From positions 25,358 through 89,357 of the forward strand of contig NW_019773536.1 in the NCBI RefSeq assembly GCF_001039355.2: 64,000 nt of DNA, in the 5' to 3' direction. The DNA comes from Lingula anatina. Lineage: Eukaryota; Brachiopoda; Lingulata; Lingulida; Lingulidae. Positions within the stretch are counted from its first letter, which is position 1, and the number at the start of each line of letters is the position of its first letter. The notes beneath the pieces are model-generated. The model was not told the origin of the DNA. It saw only the letters and a list, made by a program, of their open reading frames with translations, and searched no databases. A program made the translations under genes and the position numbers. Below are positions 51,138 to 63,922 of this stretch, piece by piece.

Positions 51138-51300
51138 CAGGCCCGTAGCCAGGGGGTGGGGGTTCAGTGGGGTTCGAAAGAACCCTCCCCCCCCTTTGGC
51201 CAAGGACATTTTATATAGGTACATGAAGGTTTCATGGTAAAAGGTCCACTTTTTTTAGAAAAAAAGAACCCCCTTTTTGAAATTGCTGGCTATGGGCCTG
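51138..51300. mobile_element. Family A MITE, full copy (163 bp)
   Basis: The ends are CAGGCCCGTAGCCAG and CTGGCTATGGGCCTG, flanked by the 5-bp direct repeat TATCT at 51133-51137 and 51301-51305. The interior matches the copies at 2712 and 38203. Confidence 0.88.
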
Positions 51301-52442
51301 TATCTCTGTTATGTTGTCAGAGAACCTTAGTTTTTGTCTTTGGTTAGATCTCTGTCTCAAAACTGTCCCCATCAACATATAATTTTCAGTGCCATGGCAT
51401 ATGGCCACATGGCCAAAATAGTTTAGCCATTGAAGGAGGAGGTTTTTGGTGAGCCTCCTAGTTGTAATCTTATCATATTAAAGGTGTGGACTTCTTTTCA
51501 ATCTTAATTCTTACTGATAGGCACCGCTCTTTGGTAGCTTTGTAGGTATTTGCAATTTGTCTTTTTAATGGCCACCACATAATGCGATAGGGAAAACTTA
51601 AGACTGTTAGAGCTTCAACTTGGTGTTTTTACTAATGGCACAATCCTTCCACTCTGTAGTCAATGGTGAAGTGGCATTCTTTACTATGGCCATTTTCTGA
51701 TTTCGTTGGTGTCTCCACTTGGCAATCCAAGGGTTGGTTATAATCTTATAAGATGCTAATGAATGTCATTTGGTTGCCTGTATTCAGGAAAAGATCTGGG
51801 GACCATGTTTGGAAATGGCATTTTAAATGAGTAAATAAAGAGTAGTTTGATCATTGGAGGAAATCAAGGTATCAAAAGTATAACTGGAATGGTTTCTTTT
51901 GAGAGAGTATAAACTGCTCCAAGGCCAGTTCCTACAAAATATGTTGAAACAGAAAAATTTGGTCTAAACTTTCATATCCAAAATTTAGATTTCTTTTTAA
52001 TTGTATAAAAAAGGCTCAGTATCTAATTTCTGTGGCCTACTGCTGATTTATCTTAGGTAAAAGTAGACCAAAGAGTTTTGGTAATAAAATTAACACTGAC
52101 TTCTTGTCAATTTTTTTTGAAGATGGACACTGTGCTGAATTGCCTCAAGCTTTTGGTATATGCACTTTCTGAAGTAATGACACTATTGCATGATATTTGT
52201 AGCTTGGTTAACTAAGAACAAGGAATTTGTATCACAACAGATGAGCCTCTTGTTGGCTATATTTCTTATTTTCTGTTTCACATGAAGCTGGAGAAATGAA
52301 AATTAATCCTGTAGGACCTGTTTCACAAGCGTAAATCTTAGATCGCATTCACAACGAGTTGAGCCAGGCTTTACAAATCCTGGGGACTAAATATGGCAGA
52401 GGTACATGAAAGAAAAACCACCTAATCTTTTAATAGTCTCTC

Positions 52443-53252
52443 NNNNNNNNNNNNNNNNNNNNNNNNNNNNNNNNNNNNNNNNNNNNNNNNNNNNNNNNNN
52501 NNNNNNNNNNNNNNNNNNNNNNNNNNNNNNNNNNNNNNNNNNNNNNNNNNNNNNNNNNNNNNNNNNNNNNNNNNNNNNNNNNNNNNNNNNNNNNNNNNNN
52601 NNNNNNNNNNNNNNNNNNNNNNNNNNNNNNNNNNNNNNNNNNNNNNNNNNNNNNNNNNNNNNNNNNNNNNNNNNNNNNNNNNNNNNNNNNNNNNNNNNNN
52701 NNNNNNNNNNNNNNNNNNNNNNNNNNNNNNNNNNNNNNNNNNNNNNNNNNNNNNNNNNNNNNNNNNNNNNNNNNNNNNNNNNNNNNNNNNNNNNNNNNNN
52801 NNNNNNNNNNNNNNNNNNNNNNNNNNNNNNNNNNNNNNNNNNNNNNNNNNNNNNNNNNNNNNNNNNNNNNNNNNNNNNNNNNNNNNNNNNNNNNNNNNNN
52901 NNNNNNNNNNNNNNNNNNNNNNNNNNNNNNNNNNNNNNNNNNNNNNNNNNNNNNNNNNNNNNNNNNNNNNNNNNNNNNNNNNNNNNNNNNNNNNNNNNNN
53001 NNNNNNNNNNNNNNNNNNNNNNNNNNNNNNNNNNNNNNNNNNNNNNNNNNNNNNNNNNNNNNNNNNNNNNNNNNNNNNNNNNNNNNNNNNNNNNNNNNNN
53101 NNNNNNNNNNNNNNNNNNNNNNNNNNNNNNNNNNNNNNNNNNNNNNNNNNNNNNNNNNNNNNNNNNNNNNNNNNNNNNNNNNNNNNNNNNNNNNNNNNNN
53201 NNNNNNNNNNNNNNNNNNNNNNNNNNNNNNNNNNNNNNNNNNNNNNNNNNNN
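52443..53252. other. Assembly gap, 810 Ns
   Basis: This is the only sized gap in the window. Open frames reported across it are meaningless. It could hold one or more C-terminal exons of GTF3C1. Confidence 1.
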
Positions 53253-55592
53253 GGAGAAGTCATTTATGGGTATATATTGTTCTCCAGATGTTGGTTTAGG
53301 TAACTTGCAACTTCCCACACAAACAACCTCAAATCATCACATTTGCTCTTTTCTTACATTTTTCATTAGTCTTTTAAACAAGCCATGTAAGTGCTTTGTT
53401 TGATGTTTTAACAGAAGTGAACTTAACATTTACCATAGAAAAACAATAACACAGATGAGCTTTGCTCGGAGAAGGGATTCAAAGGGAGATTGAACTGCTT
53501 CTATTTTTACAGCATCTCTTTGCTCTCACCAGGTGTTTAAGTATAAAACTGGTGCTTAAAAGGATTGTTGATTCATATTCATTTTGAACAAAAGTTAATT
53601 TTCTGTTTCATTATTTTATTTTATATATTATAATTTATTTTATTTTTGATTTTTTGGGGGAATGGTTGAATAGAGACAGTTTTAAGGGATTCTTGGTTTA
53701 GTTTAGTTTTAATTATGAAATGTTAAAAGAAAATAGAAAAAAATGCCCTAAAACATGAAAATGTTTTGCAAAGAAATTGTTAGAGTACTGTTTTGTTATA
53801 TGAAAGAAATTTCATTTTTTGAGTAATATTAGTAGTATTAGAGACTTATAGTTTGATATGAGTTTTCTTGCATTGTATTTATGCTTGACTCACAAACACT
53901 TCTGTACTTTCATAATATGGACTTTGTTGACCAGTGAAAATTACTCTTTGATCAAAATCCAGTTTGTTGGGAAAAATCCCCCACAGCATAAATCATTTAA
54001 CTCTTGTTTAAATACCATAATTTCTTTGAAGAATTCGCCCCTTTCATCCACATTTGCTCAATTTCTTTCTATTCTTTGCCAATTTCCAGTCAAACCGTCT
54101 CCTGATAAATCTGATTTTGCTTCTTAGTGTCAGACAGTCAGAAGCAATTGCCAGTGTATTCAGGAAAGAATACCTTCAGTTATGTTCTTGTCTGTGTGAT
54201 TGGCTTTGTACCTGGTAACTGTCGGCTGATTGCATTGGTTTGGAAGCTCACCAAGGGCAAGGGTGTCGTTCTCATCATGAACTCTGCTAATGTAACATTG
54301 TCATTGACATTGGTTTCAGTCAGTGCTTGTCTGTTTATGTAACGGTCAAGATATCTCAAAAAGTACTCCGTAAACTTTGATGGAATTTTCAAGATAGTTA
54401 TTCAGGGGGGAAAGAAAAAAGAAATTATTACAATTGCAACTGAATCTCATTCTCTAAATACTTTAAAAAGATAATTTTTCTGTTATTCTTTTCAGTAATT
54501 GCCCTTTTCTGGCATAGATCTGCAAATATTTGAGTGCTTTTTAGTTTTAGATTTTGTTAAGGTGCATTCCACATGATTTACCTAACTAGATTTTTGAGAA
54601 CAAATGCTTGTTGTTAGTGGGCATAGATTTCATTATTTTAATCTTGGCTGTTCTGAAATTGGTGGGAATATTCCATTATCATTTTCATCTTATTTTAGTG
54701 CACATTTTGTGGGTTAATAAGATAAGAGACATAACAAATAATGACTCTTCTTGATAGAAACCTTAACTTCTTTCAAGATGTGGTTCAAGCAATTGGCCCT
54801 AAAGGCTCCATCAAAATAAGTTTCGATATAGTTTTCCATACTTTTTCCTTAATTCCAAATGTCAGTTTTACTTTTTCCATTCATTTGAAGCACTATCAAA
54901 AGGCATTTTCAACGGAATTTCAGTATATTAAGGATTTCAGTATTTTAATCATTACCTTCAGTGTGTTCTAAACCTGCATGTTAAATAATGTCAAATCTTA
55001 ATGCTTTTTACTTTAGGTAATGCAATTTTAATGTTTCGTTAAGTTATATATTGGTAAATTAATCAATCAAGAAATTCACCTTGTTTTGACTAAGTGTCAA
55101 ATTCTTCTGAAGGGGTAAAGGTATTTTTTCAGATGGGTGATTTTACACTTGATGTCTGCAAAACAGGTCAATTGATAAAATTGGACTGAGATTATTTCAT
55201 GCCATGGTATGAGTTTAGATCAATGAGTGGGACAGTAATATTATGTCTTATGTAAAGACCTATAAAACTATTGTTTCTTGTCACTTTATAGAAGATACTG
55301 TGACCTTCATGGAAATATTTGATACGACTTTTCCAGCAACACACTTATGTCACTAATATTATAAAATTTGATGTGACTGCAAAAAAATTGACTTCCTTGG
55401 CTAATTTCATTTTGACTAAAGTGTCATAAAAGCATAAAATATTGAAACCAAGGTTATTTGATTGGAATTCCTTGCAGCAAGCTTCACTGAATGCTTTTAA
55501 GGAGAAGAATATATTTATGGTTTGCCTCCTGGTATGATAAAATGGTTTTTCCCTGATGTGATGTTAGCTACATTAATTATGTAGGAATATTG

Positions 55593-55759
55593 CAGGGGTG
55601 GATCCAGAGATATTTTCTGACAGTCTTCCAAATTATCTTTGTTGATCCATCCTCTATTTTTTACCATCTTTGGCAGAAAAAAATTAAATGCCTATTATGT
55701 AAACTTGAAAATCTGACCATCTCCTGAAAGACCCAGAAGACTGCCTCAAACCACCCTTA
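55593..55759. mobile_element. Family B MITE, copy 3
   Basis: It starts CAGGGGTGGATCCAG and ends CTCAAACCACCCTTA, with the family interior. The flanks TATTG and AATTG agree at four of five positions, consistent with an aged 5-bp duplication. Confidence 0.8.
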
Positions 55760-55892
55760 ATTGTAGAAGACACGAGAGGTCTTCTTCAGTGAACTGAGAT
55801 TAATTTGTCGCTGATGTCATGTGGTGACAATTGCAATCTGCATGGAGAACCGGAGAGTCATGTATAATTCCGTTTTTATCTTTAAATTAGTT

Positions 55893-56010
55893 TTAAAAAA
55901 ACAACTTCAAGTTGGCGAATCATTTTGAGAGCAAAAGACTATTATTACCCAAGTTTAAAAACAACTTCAAGTTGGTGAATCATTTTGATAACAAAAGACA
56001 GTATTATTAT
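55893..56010. repeat. 60-bp tandem duplication
   Basis: AACAACTTCAAGTTGG, then GAATCATTTTGA and ACAAAAGAC-like sequence, occurs twice with a 60-base period and a handful of differences. Confidence 0.85.
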
Positions 56011-57155
56011 GCACTTTATTGTGACTGCATGCTTATGTCATGTAAAAACTTTTGTCATAATCAAATATGTAAAAGGTGCCAGTACTTCGTATATGTGCTA
56101 GTGTATTCCATATGTACAATAGAGTACAGAAATGCAAGAGTTTGAAGTTTCCTTGATAATTAGCTTTGAATTACATTCTGTTCCTTAAATGGACAATACC
56201 CCCCCTTTAATAATAGGTTTCACTTATATGTTTCTCTAAGCTCCATGCATGATCAGCTTGTTAAATGACGAATGCTCTGCCAACGCAAGAAAATCTAATT
56301 TTTACCAGAAGAGAAAATAAAAGCAATTAAAGCCTCTAATAAAAAGCAGTGGGTTCTCAACAAATTGTGCCTCTAAAGGAATTTTTTTATATGTACCAAT
56401 TTTAAGCCTTTAAAGTTTATTAATTACTCATCTGACCTTTTTTGACATGTCTTCAATTTATAAAAAACGATGGCCACTTCTTCAGAACGTTCATTGGAGT
56501 CAATGCCATACATTCATTGGAACCAATGTCATTCAAGGAAAAGTTGAGGCGTTTGATTTTAAGATTGCGATTCCTTATGTGAAAGGGAAAAATTACCTAC
56601 TCTCTGCCTTCACTTGGATACAACCATATCCCATGTGCTTTGTATAGTTGCACTGCACTATCTTAATTACTGAGATATTGGAATATTGTAAATTTCATAT
56701 ATTTCTCACAAATTGGGAAATACCAATTTTTTCTAAAAATGAAATAATTACAAAGTTTAGATTCTCTGTAACACATATAAACCACTTCTATTAGTTTCTT
56801 ATACAACTCAATAAATTAAGTCAGACTCTGTATGTCAAAGGATAAACCAAATTGATTTCATAATTGGGTCATGCAGCTGAAAATAGCATTAGTACAGTGC
56901 CTTCCTCAAATTTCTTGTCATAAACATGTCTTGTATATTGGTCTCTCAAGTTTGTAGAGGTATGCCAAATAATGCAGTAAAGTATGATCCATAATTGCTG
57001 CAACTGCAATAGCATGTTAAATATTTAAATGTTCAAACTTTTTTGATAGGTAAATATCATAAATTAATATAAAATTGAGAATTTTGAAAATTATTTTAGA
57101 ATCAGCTCACATATGACAGTTACAGGTTTCATACTGTAAAATTATTGCTGCAATA

Positions 57156-57222
57156 TTGTGTGTGTGTGTGTGTGCGTGTGTGCATGTGTGTGTATGCGTG
57201 TGTGTTCATGTGTGTGTGTGTG
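57156..57222. repeat. Degenerate (GT)n repeat
   Basis: GT repeats are interrupted by GCGTGTGTGCATG-like units over about 65 bases. Confidence 0.9.
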
Positions 57223-59593
57223 TGGTCTCTACTAAGTTTGAATGTAAGTGTGATTTGGAGAAAAATTGAAATGTCATATTTTTTTGTTGCCATTTTGCCA
57301 CATATGAATTTGCTAGTCTGCCCCAAAACACACAGTAGATGCCAGTGACATTTTAATGGGATTACTGTTGTTTTTAGTGAGTGTTTTTCTAACGTATAAT
57401 TACTTTGGATGATTTGATTGCCAAACATAAATAAGTCGTTGAGTTAAGGCTTTTTTTGCCTCCAGAGTTCCAGAAGAGAGAGATCTTACCTTCTGAGCTT
57501 TTAAACCTGTTCAAGTCAAACTTGTATATACCTATCATAAACAATTGATTTTTGGCTGGCTATGAAAACCACCATAAATGATTGCTGTAATAGCTGATGG
57601 TTTCTTTTAATTATATTGCTATTTCTCTCGGTTGGTTATTTTGTTATATTGACTTTAATCGTGATTGATATGATTATTGAATTGATTTTATCTTATTTTA
57701 TCATTTAATTTATAAATATAAATTTATAAATATATGCATTTGTAACATATTTGCCCGAAGGGTGGGGGAATCATCAGTATTGAAAAAATATGATTGCTCT
57801 ATTGTATGATAATATTATGCTAAGTTCCCTGTGAGACCTTTTCATTATAAAAAGTCAAGTCACATTCAGGTTTGAACCCTGGGGCTCCTCTTCAGTATTG
57901 AAAATAGCAAGTCACAGTCCGTTTTTTTCATTGGGGCCCCTCAAATTTAAACACTACTTTTTGCCATGCTGTTGGAAGAAGCTGTCATTTCATCTGTGTG
58001 ATTTGACTGTCTTTGAGTGTTTCCTGACCGCGTATTTTTCTGCAAGTAAACTTTTGTCTGGGGCATGCAATATGTCATGTCCAGACCTTTATCCAGAAGA
58101 TAAAACCTTGAAGACAGAAATATTTCTCCATTGAAGCAAGGGCTGTTGATCTGATGAGGTGAGTAACTGTTATTTTTATGTGATGACATTTATTCATATT
58201 TATTTGTATATAGTGTCCATTTGCTTTTTCATTTCGTCTCTTATCCTCTTTCTGTTGGCATCATTTTGTTGCACGTTTTCCCTTGCTATACATGATATAT
58301 AATAAATATAATATCTAATATGTATAATATATATAATTCTTAATAAGTATAAAACTTAAGAGATAAAAGACATGTTTCAAGGGTTTCTTAGAGACCCTGT
58401 AACATATTTTATAAATGACAGTAACAAGCATCAATTACACACTGGGATAAAAGTCTTCCAGTGTTGTATTTCCTCTCCCCCCCCTAAGACCCCTCATATA
58501 CATGTTGAGCTATGCACCTTGTATTGAAACAATTTTGTTAAAGATTCTCTTTTTCATCTCAGTCTGTAGATTAATAGAGCGTCTACATGTACATGTATGT
58601 GATGAAAACATTTCCCACTCCCACCTGTCTGATAAATATACTCTCAGACAATGAAGAATTGATAGCAAAGGTATTTGAATTCATTCTGTTTTTGTCGTGT
58701 CTCAAAGGAAAAAACTTAACACTGACATGAGAATGTCAAGGGTATTAAGCTAAGTAAGTAAACAAAAAGATGATGCTCATCTCTTCTTTGTTAGTGAGAT
58801 GTGTGAAATCAGGTGATAGAGAATATTGTTTCAATTCTACCTGCCAGGATTGATCATGATATCCATGTAATACATATGATCTGTTTTGATCTTTATCATA
58901 ATTCCTGTCAGAACTTATAAGAGGAAATAATTTATCTTTGATGCCTTAATGGCAAAACGTGAAAGGAGGTGAACTTGCATTTTTTTTTCTGTTTTGCTTT
59001 TCACTTTTGCCAGCTGCTGAGCTCTGTCTCAGTGGCTTTTTCATGCTTACTTCCTGTCTCTCTCTCTCTGTTAGATTTTTTTCTTTTCTTCTCTTTTTTA
59101 TGTGTGGTTATTGATTGATATCTATTTTGGAGTCATTGCTGTTTCCACTATTTTTCCACAGTCCATGAATTTTTTGTATACATCTTTTGTTACACAACTT
59201 CCAGGCATTTCATCAAAAGAGTGAAAGTTTTGCTTTCATCTGTTTGGTATGCAGCTTTCATTAGCTACATTTTCTTTTCAGGTGTGATTTTTTGTACAGT
59301 TGGAAAAAAGAGAATAAATATGTTGATTCCATTCTCTACCTTTCCCTTCCCTTGTTCAAGATAAATATATTATAATCAGCTCATTTATAGCAACTATCAA
59401 TTAAACAAATTGAGTATTCATTAATGTAAATTTATGGTATCAATAGCAATTATGATGTAATGAGATTTTTTGCCAGATTGGATATTCCGTTGACATTGTC
59501 TTTCTGACTTGGTCATAGTCGTATAGTACGCGTGTCTTACAGTCATACCCTTGACTAAGACGGATAGTCAAAGTCATACAGGACATACGTCTT

Positions 59594-59804
59594 ACAATCG
59601 TCACAGTGGCAACAATGCACTATCTAAATATTTCATGGGATCACTGTTACTGAAAAAAAATAGGGATTTGTTGTATAACTTGATTACAATAGTCACAGTG
59701 GCAACAATGCACTCTCAGTGCTGGCAAAATAGCTATGTAAATATTTCATGGGATCGCTGTCTCTGAAAGAAAAAAAAATTGAGATTTGTTGTACAACTTG
59801 ATTG
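59594..59804. repeat. Tandem duplication of about 92-119 bp
   Basis: GTCACAGTGGCAACAATGCA, AATATTTCATGGGATC and GGGATTTGTTGT-like sequence are present in both copies (59594-59685 and 59686-59804). The second has about 25 extra bases. Confidence 0.8.
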
Positions 59805-60013
59805 TCATATATTGCTTATGGAATATCTAGTCCTGGGACACAAGTTAGGGGGTATTTTCCTTCCATTGAAGGACACATTTTATAAGGATAACACGGTAAA
59901 AGAGTGCTTCTAATGAAAAAAAGGTTTTCTTGTTTTAATGGATGGGTTCTGAATTTACTCATTGCTGTATACAGTTTAGACAAGGTGACAGCATAAAGTA
60001 TGCAGAGACATTA

Positions 60014-60290
60014 GGCGCGTTCACACAGAAAGCACTTTAGGGCTCAGGCCTACCCAACTACCAGACTTAGCACCGAATGATCCCGAATTCACCGGTAGAT
60101 CGGACCACACACCTTGAAAACAGGTAATGTGGTCCAATCTACCAGTGAATTCAGGATTATTCGGTGCCGAGTCTGGTTGTTGGGTAGGCCTGGGTCTAGA
60201 ATGTGTCATAGGATGACAGTCAGCTGTCCAAGGCATTGTTAGACTTTTTTTTATAAACCTCACTCCACAGACCTGCACTGTGAATGGCCC
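60014..60290. mobile_element. Snap-back MITE, TA-flanked (277 bp)
   Basis: The outer ends are GGCGCGTTCACAC and GTGAATGGCC, imperfect inverted repeats, with TA on each side (60012-60013, 60291-60292). The centre is a long hairpin: GGCCTACCCAACTACCAGAC and onward (from about 60047) pairs with a right arm ending CTGGTTGTTGGGTAGGCC (about 60191). No coding capacity. Confidence 0.75.
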
Positions 60291-60608
60291 TATGGTAATC
60301 TTTTAAGAACATTTCCAATTTGTACAAGTGCACCTTATGTGACATTTGTATCTTTGAGTGATTTTCTGTTCTTATTATTCACCGGTTTAATTGCCTGTTA
60401 CAGTAAGAGTTAGTTTTCAAACGTTTTCAAAGTGAATGTTCCTTCCTTACTGTGATCCTTGGAACTTTTCTGGTTGTTCTTTTAGCTGGTAGGATTATCG
60501 TCAAAAATGGTTTCATACAGTTACCTTCAATTGTTACGAAGAATTGGACAATTAGAACTATCTAGACTGATATAAGTCAGTGTGTTAACAATATGCTCTT
60601 GGTTATTG

Positions 60609-60614
60609 CATATA

Positions 60615-60648
<34 letters not shown>

Positions 60649-60651
60649 TTT
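60609..60651. repeat. (AT)n plus poly-T tract
   Basis: About 22 bases of AT repeat are followed by about 20 T. Confidence 0.9.
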
Positions 60652-61213
60652 ACGAAATCATAGTAGTTTTTCAGCCAGTGTATTTGTATGGGAGGATTAT
60701 TTTGTATGGTAATTATTCAATAATATAGAAGAAAATGAAATACTACTTGCGCAAAGGACACAATTTGCATTGTAATAAATACTTGGAAATGATTATTTTA
60801 AAGTTTTGAAAAGCTAGTCAACTTTGGGTCAGACATTAAAGGTTTCAGAATAGCTTAAGATAATAAAAATCTAGAAGAAGTGAAAAGTCAGTGGGTGCAA
60901 TGCTTGAAGATTTTAAGTAGTTACCATACATGTTTCTTAGATTGCAGCTGTTTTTTCTCTACTAGTAATGTTTACGTAACTGAAGCTATAATGCATGTTT
61001 ACCATATAAGAATGTTTTTTTCTCATGATATCTGAAACCTATAGATTATTGGCTCATGCTAAATTTATCTTTTGATTAGAAATAGCAGTTTGAGCCTTGC
61101 TAGGTATTTGAAACCTGTTAATTGGAAAAATAAGATGAAAAGATGTACTCATAGCATTGTTTAATTGACCTAGTTATACTAGTCTGGCAGAGAATGCTTA
61201 TCTAAACAGGAAA

Positions 61214-61383
61214 CAGGGACAGATTCAGAGATATATTTTGTCTTTCAAATCATCTCTTTTGATCCATCCTCCATTTTTGACTATTCTCCAACAGAAAAAA
61301 TTAGATGCATGTCAATGTAAACTGGAAAAATTCCGACTGACGGTCTTCCAGAAGACCCAGAAGAGGGCCTCCGTCTGCCCCTG
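61214..61383. mobile_element. Family B MITE, copy 4
   Basis: It starts CAGGGACAGATTCAG and ends CCGTCTGCCCCTG, 170 bp, with the family interior. Flanks GGAAA and GCAAA match at four of five positions. Confidence 0.8.
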
Positions 61384-63084
61384 GCAAAGCTGGGGAGTTA
61401 AATTGTGTATTTTGTATTATTAAACCTTTATACTTACAAAAAGGAAAGTTTGGAGGCGTGTCTCTTTGGCCCTTTGCCATTGGTTAAATCCAAACTGGCA
61501 GCAACAAAATAAGTAAATTTATACTACAATACAGTAATTATTTATGTGGGTCACAAGTATTGACCTTCATTAGCAGCAGTGCTACATAAATGAAACGCAC
61601 ATGCAGGTTTTTCTCTCGTTTAGCTGAATTGTTACATGTAACTTCATCTTCATATGGTCAGAGGATAAGATGCAGGCACAGGAGGTACCTTGGCGTTGGC
61701 CTTTAGCTGCTGAATCTGCTGGATACAAAGTCTCTTTTGCCTGTGCTTCCCAGCAACTACAAAGACCTGTGTTTTTGAAGGATGTTCTGGGATTGCGTAG
61801 ACTTGTAGTCTCCACTTGAAGCTGTCTGATTTGGGGTTCAATCAGTGCTTTTTCTGAGGTGGGACATCAATCATTTGGTAACTTGGTAAGAATCTTTCAG
61901 GTTTATCAAGTAATGTGTAATATATGATCACAAACCAAAGACAAATGGGCACAATTTTAAGTTTTACTACTAAAGGTGAACAGGAAGACCTTAGTGAAAT
62001 TTTAAGATTGGACTTTGGGTTGACCTTTGACCTTTGCAGAAAATGCAACAAAAAACAAGACTGTCATTTTTCATACATTTTGAGGATATGTACGGTATCA
62101 GTCAATATGTTTCTGATTTTTTTAGTCAGCTGGTGCAAAAATTTTCACAGGTTTGGTTACAAGCACATGCTTTAAACACAATATTCTTGATAAACAGGCC
62201 TATTACTAGGCAATTTCAAAAGTGAAGAGGTGTACTCTTGGATGGGGGGGGGGGTTTAAAAAAAAAACTAAAAAAAACTTTCTTACTTGACCCAACTCAA
62301 GAAATGGCATAAAGCTTAGTCCAAATAATGATTTAGTGCTGATCTTTCCCAGCAAAAAGGGCATTTCTTTTTCACCCCTGATCCCCCTGTCTACAGGGCT
62401 GATAAATCAAGTACCGTAAATCGAAATGAGATTTGGCCCTTTTGATTTTGTAGGGAAGACCAATTCCAGTAGAAAAATTGATGAAATTTTGTTTTTGAAT
62501 TGCAGTTTGTAAGTTATATATAAAATAACAGTTTGCACTCTACAAAACTTAGCAATATTTATCAAAGTCCTGTTCATTAATGAGCTAGCTCTCTGCAAAT
62601 GGTCTGAACGAGAGATTGCCAGTATTGTGTATTACTATATACGTGCAGTATGCAGTTGAACACTTTGTAAAGCTATGCTTGAGTCACCAATTCTTTCTTT
62701 TACTCATAGTTTTCAGCAATTTTGCATGTCAGTGATAAAAGAATGACTAGCTCAGGGATAGAAAAAAATGAAATGGCATACAAAAAAAAAAAGGAATCTT
62801 GAACAAGACGAAATAAAAAGTTATGAGATTGATTGGAAGTTTTGATCACAGGAAATTGAAACTGCTAAGCATTGTAGAAGGAGTATATTGATTTGTTGTA
62901 ATTAAACAAGGATTGCTGCACACACAAAAAAAAGTAAGAGTGGAATCACAGGAAGCCATGAGACTGTTTGATGGTTAATGGTGCTTTCATAATTGAGATC
63001 TTTCTCAGACATTTTGAATTAGGGGAAGGGGAGCACTCCATTGTTATCAAATTTTGTGAATTGCTATATATTATACTAGAAAAG

Positions 63085-63300
63085 CACTCGGTGTGCAGAC
63101 CTCCACTAAGACAGATATTAAAGATATATTAACCATAATTAATAAATTAATAATCACCAAAATCTAATCTAATCAAGTGAACCCAATTTTGACCAATCCT
63201 GAAAATTTCATCAAATCCGTCCTTGACTTTTTGCATAATGTTGCCAACAGGCAGACAGAACCAACGGAAACAAAAACATATCCAGCTTGTTGGAGATATT
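63085..63300. repeat. Likely dispersed repeat with CAGACAG tail motif
   Basis: The stretch contains GTGCAGACCTCCACTAAG, AATTTCATCAAATCCGTCC and GGCAGACAGAACCAACGG. Such a Fe-Cap-like order of words (AAATTTCATCAAAATCCGTCC then a CAGACAGACAG run) is familiar from dispersed repeats of marine invertebrates. No second copy is in this window, so the call is from general knowledge only. Confidence 0.35.
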
Positions 63301-63922
63301 GAATATATATACTAAACTATTATAGGTTATACTCGATAACTTAAACAAAATGCTGATTAGTCATATAAGAACTTTTGTTGTAGTTTGGGCCTTTGCATAC
63401 AGCCTTATGTATGTATATGTATGTGTGCGAGTGGGTATGTGCATGCATGAAGTGCGTATGTATGTGTGTATGCATATATGAAAGTAAAATTTGCTCCGGC
63501 AGGTTCATTTTTGTCACTGAAGTCACTTTTGCTTCTTCACAGCCATTGTTTTCTGTCATTTATTAGTCAAATATGTGCTTATCCCTACTATACTAACATG
63601 ATGATTATATTAATTGTAATTAATCCGTGGGCAGTGGCCAACAACTATAGGAGTTCTCTATAGATTTATGGGAAGCATAAAGAAGATTCTATCAAGGTAA
63701 TAGTCGAGATTGATTTTTGCTTTGATGGAATCTTTTTGTACAATCAATGGGGATGATGAGTTGTATATCTATTTGCAGTGAGTTTGATAGTGCAGTCCTG
63801 GGGGGTAAAAAGTGTATGCTTTTCTGATTGAATTTTCCTATCATAGCACTATATAAGTGTCATTGTTTTGAGACAATGACTTTTAGATGCATTTCTGAAA
63901 TCATATGTCACTTTGTATTTTT

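Noticed and set aside
50670-51240. Minus-strand frame of 114 residues and overlapping plus-strand frame
   Set aside because: No recognised domain, no splice partners, and the plus-strand frame runs into a MITE at 51138.
52406-53318. Three long open frames of about 280-300 residues
   Set aside because: They consist almost wholly of Ns from the assembly gap and carry no information.
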